Assembly (NCBI RefSeq): GCF_017876295.1
Contig: NZ_JAGINT010000002.1
Coordinates: 2,790,001 to 2,854,000 of the forward strand
Reading direction: 5' to 3'
DNA length: 64,000 nucleotides
Origin: Kribbella aluminosa
GTDB taxonomy: Bacteria > Actinomycetota > Actinomycetes > Propionibacteriales > Kribbellaceae
Part shown: piece after piece, positions 16,472-24,515 of the stretch
Layout: every line of letters starts with the position of its first letter
Position numbering within the stretch: the stretch's first letter is position 1
Program-made: the position numbers and the translations under genes
Notes under the pieces: model-generated
Databases searched by the model: none
What the model was told of the DNA's origin: nothing
What the model saw: the letters and a program-made list of their open reading frames with translations, nothing else

Positions 16472-16806
16472 CGGGCGCGGGAGCCGTTCCGGTCGGTGGG
16501 GGTGTCGTGCGGGCGGCCCTGGCCGGTGGGGTTCGTGCCCGGTCCGGTGGGCGGGCAGCACTCGTCGCGTCCTGCCCGGCGGGGCCGGATGACCGCGGTG
16601 ACCGCCGCGGCCGCGACGACGACCGCGGCACCGATCACCCAGGGGTTGCCCAGGAAACCGCCGATCCCGGCGAGCGCGCCCGCGGCGAACAGGGCGGGTC
16701 CGGCGCAGCAGAGGATCACCAGCAGGGCGGCGCCGATGCCGGCCGCGGCCATGCCGGTACCGGAGGATTCCTGGTCGCGGCGCGGAGGCCGGTGGGTGTC
16801 GGGCAT
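16468..16806 (-). CDS. MerT-like small mercury transport membrane protein
   Basis: A 112-residue protein with two hydrophobic helices. The first contains the vicinal cysteines and glycine-proline of MerT-type transporters (LLVILCCAGPALFAAGALAG; MerT has CCxGPxxL). After the second helix a cytoplasmic CC (GRDECCPP) follows. It overlaps the TlpA-like gene by four bases and lies downstream of a metal-sensing ArsR. The likely role is Hg(II) uptake toward MerA. Confidence 0.65.
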   Translation of the reverse strand: MPDTHRPPRRDQESSGTGMAAAGIGAALLVILCCAGPALFAAGALAGIGGFLGNPWVIGAAVVVAAAAVTAVIRPRRAGRDECCPPTGPGTNPTGQGRPHDTPTDRNGSRAR

Positions 16807-16842
16807 TTGGGCTCCTGGCGGGTCAGGGCGGGTCAGGGCTGG

Positions 16843-17250
16843 TCAGGGCTGGTTGTCGGGGATGCGGGCGCAGCAGGTCAGGGCGGTGGCGTTGTCCGCG
16901 GCCAGGGCGCGGGCGAGTACGACGAGGTCGACGATGCGGGGGTCGCCGACGGAGTAGCGGAGCTTCTTGCCGTCGCGGCGGGCGGTGACGTAGCCGCAGT
17001 CCACGAGGCAGGACAGGTGCACCGACACCCTGGGCTGCGAGATGCCGGCGTGCTCGACGCAGTCGGCCGACGTGCGCTCGCCGGCCAGGATGAACTCCAG
17101 CAGCTTCAGCCGGGTCGGGTCGGACAGGGCGCGGAAGAATTTCGCGACCGTGTCGAGATGGGTGCACGCGACCTCGCCGGTGACCGCCGACGTGGTCTGG
17201 GCGGGGGCGATGAGGCGCTGGGGCACGAGGGTCTCCAAACCTTGAGGCAT
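16843..17250 (-). CDS. ArsR/SmtB-family metal sensor with CmtR-type cysteines
   Basis: A 135-residue winged-helix repressor (ALSDPTRLKLLEFILAGERT, ISQPRVSVHLSCLVDCGYV). The recognition helix contains C81-LVD-C85, the same CxxxC placement that CmtR of Mycobacterium uses with a C-terminal cysteine to bind Cd/Pb. Here C126-C127 supply C-terminal thiols, with further C29 and C64. It is divergent from merA, as in the Streptomyces lividans mer operon, whose repressor is also an ArsR. It probably represses both the merT-tlpA-ccdA side and merA until Hg(II) binds. Confidence 0.82.
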   Translation of the reverse strand: MPQGLETLVPQRLIAPAQTTSAVTGEVACTHLDTVAKFFRALSDPTRLKLLEFILAGERTSADCVEHAGISQPRVSVHLSCLVDCGYVTARRDGKKLRYSVGDPRIVDLVVLARALAADNATALTCCARIPDNQP

Positions 17251-17357
17251 TCACACCGAAGTATTCGCTTTCCCGCATAGTATGATCACGGCAAGCTATT
17301 CGGCAAGGCGCATATCAACAGGTCCGGGTTCCGGGCTCTGGATCAGGAGGCAGCGAC

Positions 17358-18833
17358 ATGACGGAATCCGGTTTCGACCTGGCGGTCATCGGCTCCGGTT
17401 CGGCGGCGTTCGCCGCGGCGATCGCGGCGACCAATCAGGGCGGGCGGGTGGTGATGGTCGAGCGCGGCACCACCGGTGGCACGTGCGTGAATGTGGGCTG
17501 CGTGCCGTCCAAGGCGCTGCTGGCCGCGGCCGAGGCGCGCCACGGTGCCGGCACCGCGGGACGGTTCCCGGGTCTGGCTGCGGCTGAGGTCCCGGTCGGC
17601 TTCCCGGCCTTGATCGCAGGCAAGGACGCCCTGGTCGAGCAGTTGCGCGCCGAGAAGTACGCCGACCTGGCCGCCGGGTACGGCTGGGAGATCGTGCACG
17701 GCACCGCCACGTTCACCGGGACCGCCCAGGCGCCGGTCCTGGAGGTGGCGTTGAACGAGGGCGGCTCCCGCCGGATCGAGGCCGCCCACTACCTGGTCGC
17801 GACCGGCTCCGCGCCGTGGGCGCCGCCGGTCGAGGGCCTGGACGCGGCCGGGTATCAGACGTCCACCACGGCGATGGCCCTCGGTGCCCTGCCGGAGTCG
17901 ATGGTGGTGGTCGGCGGGAACGCGGTCGGCCTAGAGCAGGCGCAGCTCTTCGCGCGGCTCGGCACAGAGGTCACGGTGATCGAGGCGCTGGACCGGCTGG
18001 CACCGTTCGAGGAGCCGGAGATCTCCGCCGCCATCGAGCAGGTGCTCGCCGATGAGGGCATCACCGTCCACACCGGTGCGACCCTCACGGCCGTCGAGCA
18101 CGACGCGGACGGCTACACCCTGACCATCAGTCAGGGCACGGGAACCGACTTGCCGGCAGGCACGATCGGCCTGCGGCGCGCGGATGCGGGCACCCGGGTG
18201 CGTGCCGAACAGTTGCTGATGGCAACGGGCCGCCGTCCGGTCACGGCCGGCCTGAATCTCGACGCGGCCGGGGTGAAGACCGGCGAGCGCGGCGAGGTCG
18301 TGGTCGACGAGTTCCAGCGCACCACCAACGAGCGGATCTGGGCCGCAGGCGACGTCGTCGGCGGACCGCAGTTCGTGTACGTCGCTGCCGCGCAGGGCAC
18401 GCTGGTCGCCGACAACGCCCTGGCCGGTGCGGAACGCGCCCTGGACTACGCCGCGCTGCCTCGGGTGACCTTCACCAGCCCGGCTATCGCCGCGGTCGGG
18501 ATGACCGATGCCCAGGTCGCCGAGGCAGGCCTGCCCTGCGACTGTCGCACCCTGCCGCTGGAATACGTGCCCCGCGCGCTGGTCAACCGCGACACCCGCG
18601 GCCTGGTCAAGCTCGTCGCGAACGCCGACACCGGCCGCGTCCTCGGCGTCCACGTCCTGGCCGACGGCGCCGGCGACATCATCACCGCCGCCACCTACGC
18701 CATCAGCGCCGGGATGACGGTCGACCAGCTCGCGCACACCTGGGCGCCGTACCTGACGATGACCGAGGCCCTCAAGCTCGCCGCCCAGACCTTCACCGCC
18801 GACGTCGCCAAGCTGTCCTGCTGCGCCGGCTGA
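17358..18833 (+). CDS. merA: Mercuric reductase
   Basis: A 491-residue flavoprotein with FAD motif VIGSGSAAFAAAIAA, redox GGTCVNVGCVPSK, NAD(P) motif VVGGNAVGLEQAQ, second FAD motif IWAAGDVVG and the C-terminal vicinal cysteines LSCCAG that receive Hg(II) from the partner subunit. It starts directly at the FAD domain, with no N-terminal heavy-metal-binding domain. It reduces Hg(II) to volatile Hg(0) with NADPH. It is followed by a MerR-family gene and merB on the same strand. Confidence 0.95.
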   Translation: MTESGFDLAVIGSGSAAFAAAIAATNQGGRVVMVERGTTGGTCVNVGCVPSKALLAAAEARHGAGTAGRFPGLAAAEVPVGFPALIAGKDALVEQLRAEKYADLAAGYGWEIVHGTATFTGTAQAPVLEVALNEGGSRRIEAAHYLVATGSAPWAPPVEGLDAAGYQTSTTAMALGALPESMVVVGGNAVGLEQAQLFARLGTEVTVIEALDRLAPFEEPEISAAIEQVLADEGITVHTGATLTAVEHDADGYTLTISQGTGTDLPAGTIGLRRADAGTRVRAEQLLMATGRRPVTAGLNLDAAGVKTGERGEVVVDEFQRTTNERIWAAGDVVGGPQFVYVAAAQGTLVADNALAGAERALDYAALPRVTFTSPAIAAVGMTDAQVAEAGLPCDCRTLPLEYVPRALVNRDTRGLVKLVANADTGRVLGVHVLADGAGDIITAATYAISAGMTVDQLAHTWAPYLTMTEALKLAAQTFTADVAKLSCCAG

Positions 18834-18854
18834 CCCGGGATCTTGGAGGCTTCG

Positions 18855-19298
18855 ATGACCTCGCAGACGAGCGCGCAACGGACCCGGCCGATGACGGTCG
18901 GCGAGCTGTCTCGCCGTACCGGCGTACCGGTCAAGGCGCTGCGCGAGTACACCGACCTCGGCCTGATCTACACCCGCGGCCGCAGCCCGGCCAACTACCG
19001 CCTGTACGACGACGACGCCTTGTGGTGCGTACGGTTCATCGGCGAACTGCGTGGCCTCGGCATGACGATCGCCGAGATCCGCGACCTGACCGCCGGATGG
19101 CCGGACGGCGCCGGCCGACCGCCCGGCGCACAGCTGGCGGATCTCCTTCGCCGGTCCCGGATCCGGGTGGAGCAGCGGATCGCCGGGCAGCAGCAGATTC
19201 TGCGCCGGATCGACTCCTTCGAGGCCGAACATCGCGCGGACCTGGTCAGGGGTGACGTCTGCTGGGCCGGTGATCCACGCTGTGCCGCGGGGGCTTGA
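18855..19298 (+). CDS. MerR-family regulator, atypical effector domain
   Basis: The ATG at 18855 sits five bases after GGAGG (18845-18849). The 147-residue product has a MerR HTH (MTVGELSRRTGVPVKALREY, LGLIYTRGRSPANYRLYDDD) and a coiled helix. The tail carries two cysteines (DVCWAGDPRC) but not the Hg(II) C82/C117/C126 pattern. Its stop codon lies inside a MerR-type promoter at 19295, so it likely controls merB downstream. The ligand is unknown; an organomercurial or thiol stress signal is plausible. Confidence 0.8.
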   Translation: MTSQTSAQRTRPMTVGELSRRTGVPVKALREYTDLGLIYTRGRSPANYRLYDDDALWCVRFIGELRGLGMTIAEIRDLTAGWPDGAGRPPGAQLADLLRRSRIRVEQRIAGQQQILRRIDSFEAEHRADLVRGDVCWAGDPRCAAGA

Positions 19299-19326
19299 CC
19301 CTCACCCCGGGGTGAGTCCCTACCGT
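19295..19326 (+). promoter_or_regulatory. MerR-type promoter/operator before merB
   Basis: TTGACC (19295-19300) is followed by the perfect palindrome CTCACCCCGGGGTGAG (19301-19316) and TACCGT (19321-19326). The spacer is therefore 19-20 bp, the stretched spacing that MerR-family activators correct by twisting DNA. The -35 element overlaps the stop codon of the MerR-like gene. Confidence 0.8.
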
Positions 19327-19408
19327 CGCAACAGACGCAGCCGAAGCGTCATCGGCAGACCGCGAATGAGGCCCGTCGAGCACAACACCGCGATGGAGGA
19401 ATTCGACG

Positions 19409-20074
19409 ATGACCAGTACCGCCGACAGCAGCCTCAAGAAGTTCGCCGAGCAACTCGGCTTTGCCCTCATGAATGAAGCACAGGCCACGCTCTCATCCGA
19501 GTTGCGCGAGCTGCATCGGGCGGTCCTGACCGCGTTCGCCGACAGCGGTACGGCGCCGACGGTTGCCTGGATCAACGACCGGGCGAGCCTGCTCGGCCTC
19601 GACCCGGCCCTCGCGCTGCACGACCTCGATCAGGCCGACCTCGTCCACACCGCTGACGGTGTCGTCACGGTCGCGTACCCGTTCTCCGGTGTCCCGACGC
19701 GGCACCGGGTCCAGTTCGAGGACGGTCCGGCGGTGTGGGCCATGTGCGCCGTCGACGCGCTCGGCATGCCCGCGATGACCGGCCGTAATGTTGGCATCGC
19801 CAGTACCGACCCGCACAGCGACGAGGCGATCGAGATCAGCTTCCGGGACGGAACCTGGAGCTGGGATCCGCGCAGTACGGTCGTTCTGCTTGCCGGCACC
19901 ACCGGATGCTGCACGGCTGCCGACGCTGCCTGCCGGTACGTCGACTTCTTCGCCGGCCCCGCGAACGCTCGAGCCCACCTGGAGGCCCACCCGGAACTGG
20001 CCGGCGAGATCTACGACCAGGCCAGTGCGGTCGAACGGGGAAACGTCGTCTTCGGGCCGCTGCTGGGCCGATAG
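19409..20074 (+). CDS. merB: Alkylmercury (organomercurial) lyase
   Basis: A 221-residue protein with an N-terminal helical/winged region and the MerB catalytic pattern. C113 and D116 lie in AVWAMCAVDALGMP (equivalent to C96/D99 of the plasmid R831b enzyme). The second thiol is in GTTGCCTAADAACRYVDFF (C167/C168). It cleaves C-Hg bonds to give Hg(II) for MerA. It is expressed from the MerR-type promoter about 85 bp upstream. Confidence 0.93.
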   Translation: MTSTADSSLKKFAEQLGFALMNEAQATLSSELRELHRAVLTAFADSGTAPTVAWINDRASLLGLDPALALHDLDQADLVHTADGVVTVAYPFSGVPTRHRVQFEDGPAVWAMCAVDALGMPAMTGRNVGIASTDPHSDEAIEISFRDGTWSWDPRSTVVLLAGTTGCCTAADAACRYVDFFAGPANARAHLEAHPELAGEIYDQASAVERGNVVFGPLLGR

Positions 20075-20090
20075 GGAGCCGACAGGAGTG

Positions 20091-20759
20091 CTACTGCGGC
20101 GGCTCGTGGTCGTCGGGGCGGAGCATGAGGTCGAGGGCGAGGGCGAACTGGGCGTCGGGGCAGCTCTGGCCGCAGAAGATCTCGGCGGCCGCGACCAGTT
20201 CGTCGGGTGTGCCGGGCCGCAGTAGGTCGCTGATGTCGGGCGCGCAGCCTTGCTGGCCGGTGCCCCAGGTGAGGTCGGCCAGCGTCGTACCGAGTGCCGT
20301 CGAACTGACGGCGCGCAGCAGGTCGTAGGCGCGCGGCTCGGGAAGGCCGGCCCCGGTGGCGGAGGTGACGTGGGCCAGCACGGTGCGCAGCGCTGACTGC
20401 GGCATCACCCGCTGGGTGGTCATGAGTGGCGCGGCATTCGGGTGGCGGAGCATGACGTCGCGGATCGCCCGGGCGAGCGCTCGGAACCCGAGCCGCCAGT
20501 CCGCCTGTGCGGGCGCGGCGGCCGCGATCTCCTGCCAGAGCAGGTCGACCACGCCGTCGAGCAGGTCGTCCTTGCCGGCCACGTGGTTGTACAGCGACAT
20601 CCCTTTGACGTCGAGGACGGCGCCGAGCTTGTGCATGCTGAGCGCGCCCAGGCCGTGTTCGTCGATGTAGCCCAGGGCGGCCGCGACGATGTCGCCCCGG
20701 GACAGGCCGGCCCGCTGGCCCGCGGTTCGAAGAGTTTTGGTCACCACCCTTGAAAACAT
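20091..20759 (-). CDS. TetR-family repressor
   Basis: A 222-residue protein with an N-terminal TetR HTH (LSRGDIVAAALGYIDEHGLG, LDVKGMSLYNHVAGKDDLLD) and an all-helical ligand domain ending in a Cys-containing tail (IFCGQSCPDAQFA). Its ATG overlaps the left arm of a 13-bp inverted repeat shared with the divergent ABC exporter operon. It presumably represses both until it binds a ligand. Confidence 0.87.
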   Translation of the reverse strand: MFSRVVTKTLRTAGQRAGLSRGDIVAAALGYIDEHGLGALSMHKLGAVLDVKGMSLYNHVAGKDDLLDGVVDLLWQEIAAAAPAQADWRLGFRALARAIRDVMLRHPNAAPLMTTQRVMPQSALRTVLAHVTSATGAGLPEPRAYDLLRAVSSTALGTTLADLTWGTGQQGCAPDISDLLRPGTPDELVAAAEIFCGQSCPDAQFALALDLMLRPDDHEPPQ

Positions 20760-20800
20760 ACGGCATAAGTTCTAGCGTTTCCACTGAAACTTATGCCGTA
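20759..20800. promoter_or_regulatory. TetR operator: perfect 13-bp inverted repeat
   Basis: TACGGCATAAGTT (20759-20771) and AACTTATGCCGTA (20788-20800) are exact inverted copies separated by 16 bp, in the 58-bp gap between the regulator and exporter genes. The left arm overlaps the regulator's start codon. Confidence 0.85.
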
Positions 20801-20817
20801 AGTATCGGAGGATGCGG

Positions 20818-21789
20818 ATGTCTGAGGTACTCGCCACCGCCGCACCGCAGGGGACACAGCTGATGGCGATCGAGGTGCGGGAGTTGACCAAGCGGTACGG
20901 CGATCTCACCGCTGTCGAGGGTGTGTCGCTCGACGTGCCGGCCGGGCAGGTGCTCGGTCTGCTCGGGCCGAATGGCGCGGGCAAGACCACCACGATCAAG
21001 ATGATGACCGGGCTGGTGACGCCGACGTCGGGCACGGTAAGTCTCGGCGGGTACGACGTCAGCAGGCGTCGCAGCCAGGCAGTGCAGCAGGTCGGCGCGG
21101 TGCTGGAGGGATCCCGCAACGTGTACTGGTCGCTGTCGGCGTGGCAGAACCTGCTGTACTTCGGTCGCCTGAAGGGGCTGCGCAAGTCCGAGATCCGGCC
21201 GCGTGCGGAGCGTCTGCTGCGCGAGCTGGGGCTGTGGGAGCGCCGCGACCATCAGGTCGGCGGCTTCTCCCGTGGCATGGCGCAGAAGGTCGCCGTGGCG
21301 GCGGCGTTGATCACGGATCCGCCGATCGTGCTGCTCGACGAGCCGACCATCGGGCTCGACGTGGAGGCCGCCCGTACCGTGCGGGACTGGGTGCTTCGGC
21401 TGGCCCATCAGGAGGGCAAGACCGTCGTACTGACGACGCATCAGCTCGCGATGGCCGAAGAGCTGGCTGACCGGGTCGCCGTGATCCGGGAAGGCCGGAT
21501 CATCACCGACCTGCCGACCCGCGAACTGCTCGACCGCTACGTCGAGGACCGCTACGACATCACGATCGACAGCACGCGTGGCGTCGACGGGCTCCGCGTC
21601 GCCGGGGTGCCGGAACTGACCGCGAGCTCGGCGGACGGCCAGGCGGCGGTGCACCTGCCGACCGCCGACCAGGACGTCCTGTACACCGTGCTGGCAGCCC
21701 TCCACGCGGACAGCGTGCCGGTACTCGACGTCAGCCGGGTCCGGCCGAGCCTGGAGGACGTCTTCCTCAAGCTTCTGAGGAGCGCGTGA
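20818..21789 (+). CDS. ABC exporter ATP-binding protein
   Basis: A 323-residue ATPase with Walker A GPNGAGKTTT, a variant signature GGFSRGMAQKV, Walker B IVLLDEPTIGLD and H-loop LTTHQLAMAEEL. The C-terminal domain ends RPSLEDVFLKLL, as in drug/lipid exporters. I chose the ATG at 20818, six bases after GGAGG; the ATG at 20812 touches the ribosome site. First gene of a three-gene operon with two permeases. Confidence 0.85.
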   Translation: MSEVLATAAPQGTQLMAIEVRELTKRYGDLTAVEGVSLDVPAGQVLGLLGPNGAGKTTTIKMMTGLVTPTSGTVSLGGYDVSRRRSQAVQQVGAVLEGSRNVYWSLSAWQNLLYFGRLKGLRKSEIRPRAERLLRELGLWERRDHQVGGFSRGMAQKVAVAAALITDPPIVLLDEPTIGLDVEAARTVRDWVLRLAHQEGKTVVLTTHQLAMAEELADRVAVIREGRIITDLPTRELLDRYVEDRYDITIDSTRGVDGLRVAGVPELTASSADGQAAVHLPTADQDVLYTVLAALHADSVPVLDVSRVRPSLEDVFLKLLRSA

Positions 21790-22625
21790 GCATGGCGATC
21801 AACACGGCATTGGCTACCAGCCCGCCGGTACAAGCCGGGCTGCGGATGCTCGGGAACGAGACTGCGAAGGCTCTGCGGGTGATGTGGGTCCACAAGGCGC
21901 CACTGGTCTTCCAGTTGCTGGGGATGACGGCGACGTTCTGGGTGATCCAGCTGTTCATCGGTGGCGGCCGGTACGTCGGTGAGCTGCTGGCCATGATCTT
22001 GTCCGGCTACCTGGCCTACGTGGTCAGCTATATCGCGGTACTGCGGATCGCTGCGGGGGTCTTGGAGGAGATGTTCACCGGCACGCTCGAACAGAGCCTG
22101 CTGAGCCCGTTGCCGCCCTGGGTGCAGTCGGCCGGCCGGCTGGCCGCGACGCTGGTCGAGGCGGTGCTGACCGCCGCCGTGGTCGCCGTGTTCTATCTGA
22201 TCGTGTTCGCGGCGATCGGCGTCGACATGCCCTGGCGCTGGTCGGCGATCGTTCCGGCCGTGATCACTCTGGCCGACATCGCGGGCTTCGCGCTGCTGTT
22301 CGGCGGCCTCGCCCTGATCATCAACTCGATCGGCGCCATCATCCACGTCGTCCAGGGCCTGATCATGTTCCTCAACGGAGCACTCATCCCGGTCTTCGTG
22401 TTTCCCGGATGGCTCGAGACCGCCGCGAAGATCGCCGTACCGACGACCGTGGGTGTCGACGCCGCACGGCAGATCCTGATCGACGACGCGTCCCTCGGAC
22501 GGGTCTGGGGCAACGGCACGCTGCCGTGGGCCGTCGTGCACGCCGCGACCATGCTGATCCTCGGCTGGACGGTCTACGCGGCCGCGATCCGCCGCGGGCT
22601 GCGCGAAGGAAGGCTCGGAGCCTGA
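21786..22625 (+). CDS. ABC-2 type permease, first subunit
   Basis: A 279-residue membrane protein with six predicted helices and the motif EEMFTGTLEQSLLSPLPPWV that is shared with the next gene's EIQTGTLEQTYLSPLPSWV. A GTG start (21786) overlaps the ATPase stop; an ATG at 21792 is also possible. The paired permeases likely form a heterodimer with the ATPase. Confidence 0.82.
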   Translation: MSMAINTALATSPPVQAGLRMLGNETAKALRVMWVHKAPLVFQLLGMTATFWVIQLFIGGGRYVGELLAMILSGYLAYVVSYIAVLRIAAGVLEEMFTGTLEQSLLSPLPPWVQSAGRLAATLVEAVLTAAVVAVFYLIVFAAIGVDMPWRWSAIVPAVITLADIAGFALLFGGLALIINSIGAIIHVVQGLIMFLNGALIPVFVFPGWLETAAKIAVPTTVGVDAARQILIDDASLGRVWGNGTLPWAVVHAATMLILGWTVYAAAIRRGLREGRLGA

Positions 22626-23485
22626 TGACCACCACCCTTACGACACCGACCAGGTTCGGTCCCGGGCGGCTGCTGACCGCGATCGGCAACGAAACGCTGA
22701 AGGGTTTGCGGCACGGGTGGAGCGAGCGGCTGCAGATCCTGATCGAGATGCCGCTGTTCGTCACCTTCCTGCTGTTGCTGGGGTTCACCACCGGCAAGGC
22801 CGACACCATCGTTGCCACCGGCAAACTCGACTGGTCCCTCGACCCGCACCGGACCACCTGGCTGTTCCTCGGCATCGGTGTCGGCTTCATCTACACGTAT
22901 CTGCACGTCCAGAAGATGTTCTGGCGCCTCCTCGCGGAGATCCAGACCGGCACCCTCGAACAGACCTACCTCAGCCCGCTACCGTCCTGGGTCCACGTCG
23001 TCGCCGGCCGGGTGCTCGCCGCCGTCGCCGAGACCGCCGTCGTCGTCGGCGTCGTCTACTTCGTGACTCGGCTGGCGACGCCGCTGGAGCTGCACTGGAA
23101 TCCGGCTGCGCTCGTACCGGCGCTGTTCCTGATCCTGGGATCCGCCGGGCTCGCGTTGATCGTCGCCGGTGTCACGCTGGTCTGGAAACGCGTCCAGCTT
23201 CTGAACGACCTCGTACTCCTGCTGGTCATGTTCTTCGCCGGCACCGCGCTGCCCACCGACCAACTGCCCGGCTGGAGCCACCCGATCAGCAACGCCCTGT
23301 TCATGACCCACTCGATCGCCGGCCTGCGCACCGTCATGCTCGACGGCAACCACCTCACCTGGAACGGCGCCGGCGGCCTCGCCTGGATGCCGGCCACCGC
23401 CGCCGACTGGTTCGTCGTGGGGCTCGCCGTCTTCCGGCTGTGCGAACGCACCGCCCTCCGCCGCGGCAGCCTGGCCGGCACATGA
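22625..23485 (+). CDS. ABC-2 type permease, second subunit
   Basis: A 286-residue membrane protein with six helices. It is homologous to its upstream partner (shared TGTLEQxxLSPLPxWV loop) but with a longer periplasmic loop and LPTDQLPGWSHPISN before the last helices. The start codon overlaps the previous stop by one base (TGATG). It is the last gene of the TetR-controlled operon. The substrate is not indicated. Confidence 0.82.
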   Translation: MTTTLTTPTRFGPGRLLTAIGNETLKGLRHGWSERLQILIEMPLFVTFLLLLGFTTGKADTIVATGKLDWSLDPHRTTWLFLGIGVGFIYTYLHVQKMFWRLLAEIQTGTLEQTYLSPLPSWVHVVAGRVLAAVAETAVVVGVVYFVTRLATPLELHWNPAALVPALFLILGSAGLALIVAGVTLVWKRVQLLNDLVLLLVMFFAGTALPTDQLPGWSHPISNALFMTHSIAGLRTVMLDGNHLTWNGAGGLAWMPATAADWFVVGLAVFRLCERTALRRGSLAGT

Positions 23486-23492
23486 CACGATC

Positions 23493-23535
23493 GTCAAAAT
23501 AGATTGACGATCAGCGAGCGTCAATCTATTTTGAC
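23493..23535. promoter_or_regulatory. Perfect 17-bp inverted repeat operator before the HTH/Clp_N pair
   Basis: GTCAAAATAGATTGACG (23493-23509) and CGTCAATCTATTTTGAC (23519-23535) are exact inverted copies with a 9-bp centre. The repeat is AT-rich in a GC-rich region and ends three bases before the ATG at 23539. It is more like an operator/promoter for an autoregulated leaderless gene than a terminator, since no T-run follows. Confidence 0.75.
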
Positions 23536-23538
23536 AAG

Positions 23539-23784
23539 ATGACGGTGGATGCCGGGGAAGGCAGAAGGCTGATGACTGCGGCGAGCAGCAAGGAGCCGGA
23601 CGTTGGCCTGGCGGCCGTCGTCGCGTTGCGGCAGCTGGTGGAGGTGCTCGAAGACCTTCAGGTCGCACGGGCGCGCGAACTGGGCTGGTCCTGGCAGGAC
23701 ATCGCCACTCGCCTGGGCGCGAGCAAGCAGGCTGTGCATTACAAACACGGGCTGCGGAGCCGCCGGCGTACCGGGAGGTCATGA
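23539..23784 (+). CDS. Small HTH regulator paired with a Clp_N protein
   Basis: An 81-residue protein. A helical N-terminus (LAAVVALRQLVEVLEDLQVA) precedes the HTH core LGWSWQDIATRLGASKQAVH, then a basic tail. It overlaps the Clp_N-domain gene by ATGA. Such small HTH plus Clp_N pairs recur in actinobacteria; the HTH protein probably binds the perfect palindrome just upstream. Starts at 23539 (no room for a ribosome site) or 23572 are both possible. Confidence 0.75.
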   Translation: MTVDAGEGRRLMTAASSKEPDVGLAAVVALRQLVEVLEDLQVARARELGWSWQDIATRLGASKQAVHYKHGLRSRRRTGRS

Positions 23785-24482
23785 TGGCGAACTGGTTGCG
23801 GCGCGGGCTCCGTCGTGCGACAGGCGACGACGGAACAGGCGAGTACTGGGCCCGGTTCACGCCCGAGAGCCGTCAGGTGATTCGGCACGCGTTCGCTGAG
23901 GCGCGTGAGCTCGGGCAGCACTGCATCGGCGACGAGCATGTACTCCTGGGCGTACTGCGCGTCGGCGGCCGCGGGGCCACGCTGCTGGAAGGTCATGGCG
24001 TCGACCTCGCCACGGCGCGCGACGAATTGGGGAGGATCGGCCCGACGCTCGGGGAGGCCACCGATCCGGCCGACGCGCTACGCGGCGTGGGTGTCGACGT
24101 CGAGGAGGTGCGTCGGCGATTGGAGTCTTCGTTCGGCCCGGATGCCGTGAGCGCGGCCGAACGCCGTGTACGGCGCCGGCCGCGGTGGCGGGGCGGGCAT
24201 CCGCGGCCGAGTGCGTTGTGTGTGCACCTGGTCGCCAAACGTGCCTTCGCGTTCGCGGCCGATGTCGCGACCCGGCACGGCGAGGCCGGGATCAACCCGG
24301 AGCACTTGCTGTACGGCGTACTCCGCGATGCCATGGACCCGGTCGGGACCCAGCTCAGCCGCCGGAGCCGCCGGGCGCTGGCTTCGCTCGGGTTCGTGCC
24401 GGGCCGGCCCAACCCGGTTCGGCTCGCACTGCAGTCCCACGGCATCGACCTGACCAGGCTTGCCGCGCAGATCGCGCCATAG
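23781..24482 (+). CDS. Double Clp N-terminal domain protein (ClpC-N-like, no ATPase)
   Basis: A 233-residue protein with two Clp_N repeats. Repeat 1 (about 27-100) has FTPESRQVIRHAFAEARELG and CIGDEHVLLGVLRVGG. Repeat 2 (about 140-230) has VAKRAFAFAADVATRHGEAG and INPEHLLYGVLRDAMD. There is no AAA+ module. It may act as a substrate adaptor or phospho-arginine-type recogniser for Clp proteases, or sense misfolded protein. It is coupled to the small HTH gene. Confidence 0.78.
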   Translation: MMANWLRRGLRRATGDDGTGEYWARFTPESRQVIRHAFAEARELGQHCIGDEHVLLGVLRVGGRGATLLEGHGVDLATARDELGRIGPTLGEATDPADALRGVGVDVEEVRRRLESSFGPDAVSAAERRVRRRPRWRGGHPRPSALCVHLVAKRAFAFAADVATRHGEAGINPEHLLYGVLRDAMDPVGTQLSRRSRRALASLGFVPGRPNPVRLALQSHGIDLTRLAAQIAP

Positions 24483-24515
24483 CTCGCCCTGGCTGGTCAG
24501 GAGCATGATGACGGG

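Noticed and set aside
13152..16631. A very long (over 1,100 codon) open frame on the minus strand
   Set aside because: It stitches pieces of ccdA together with out-of-frame Arg/Pro-rich translation of the disulfide reductase and the TlpA-like gene. High GC keeps wrong frames open; the real genes lie in other frames.
23493..23535. Rho-independent terminator for the preceding ABC operon
   Set aside because: Stem is AT-rich with no trailing T-run and touches the next gene's start codon; an operator fits better, though read-through control cannot be excluded.
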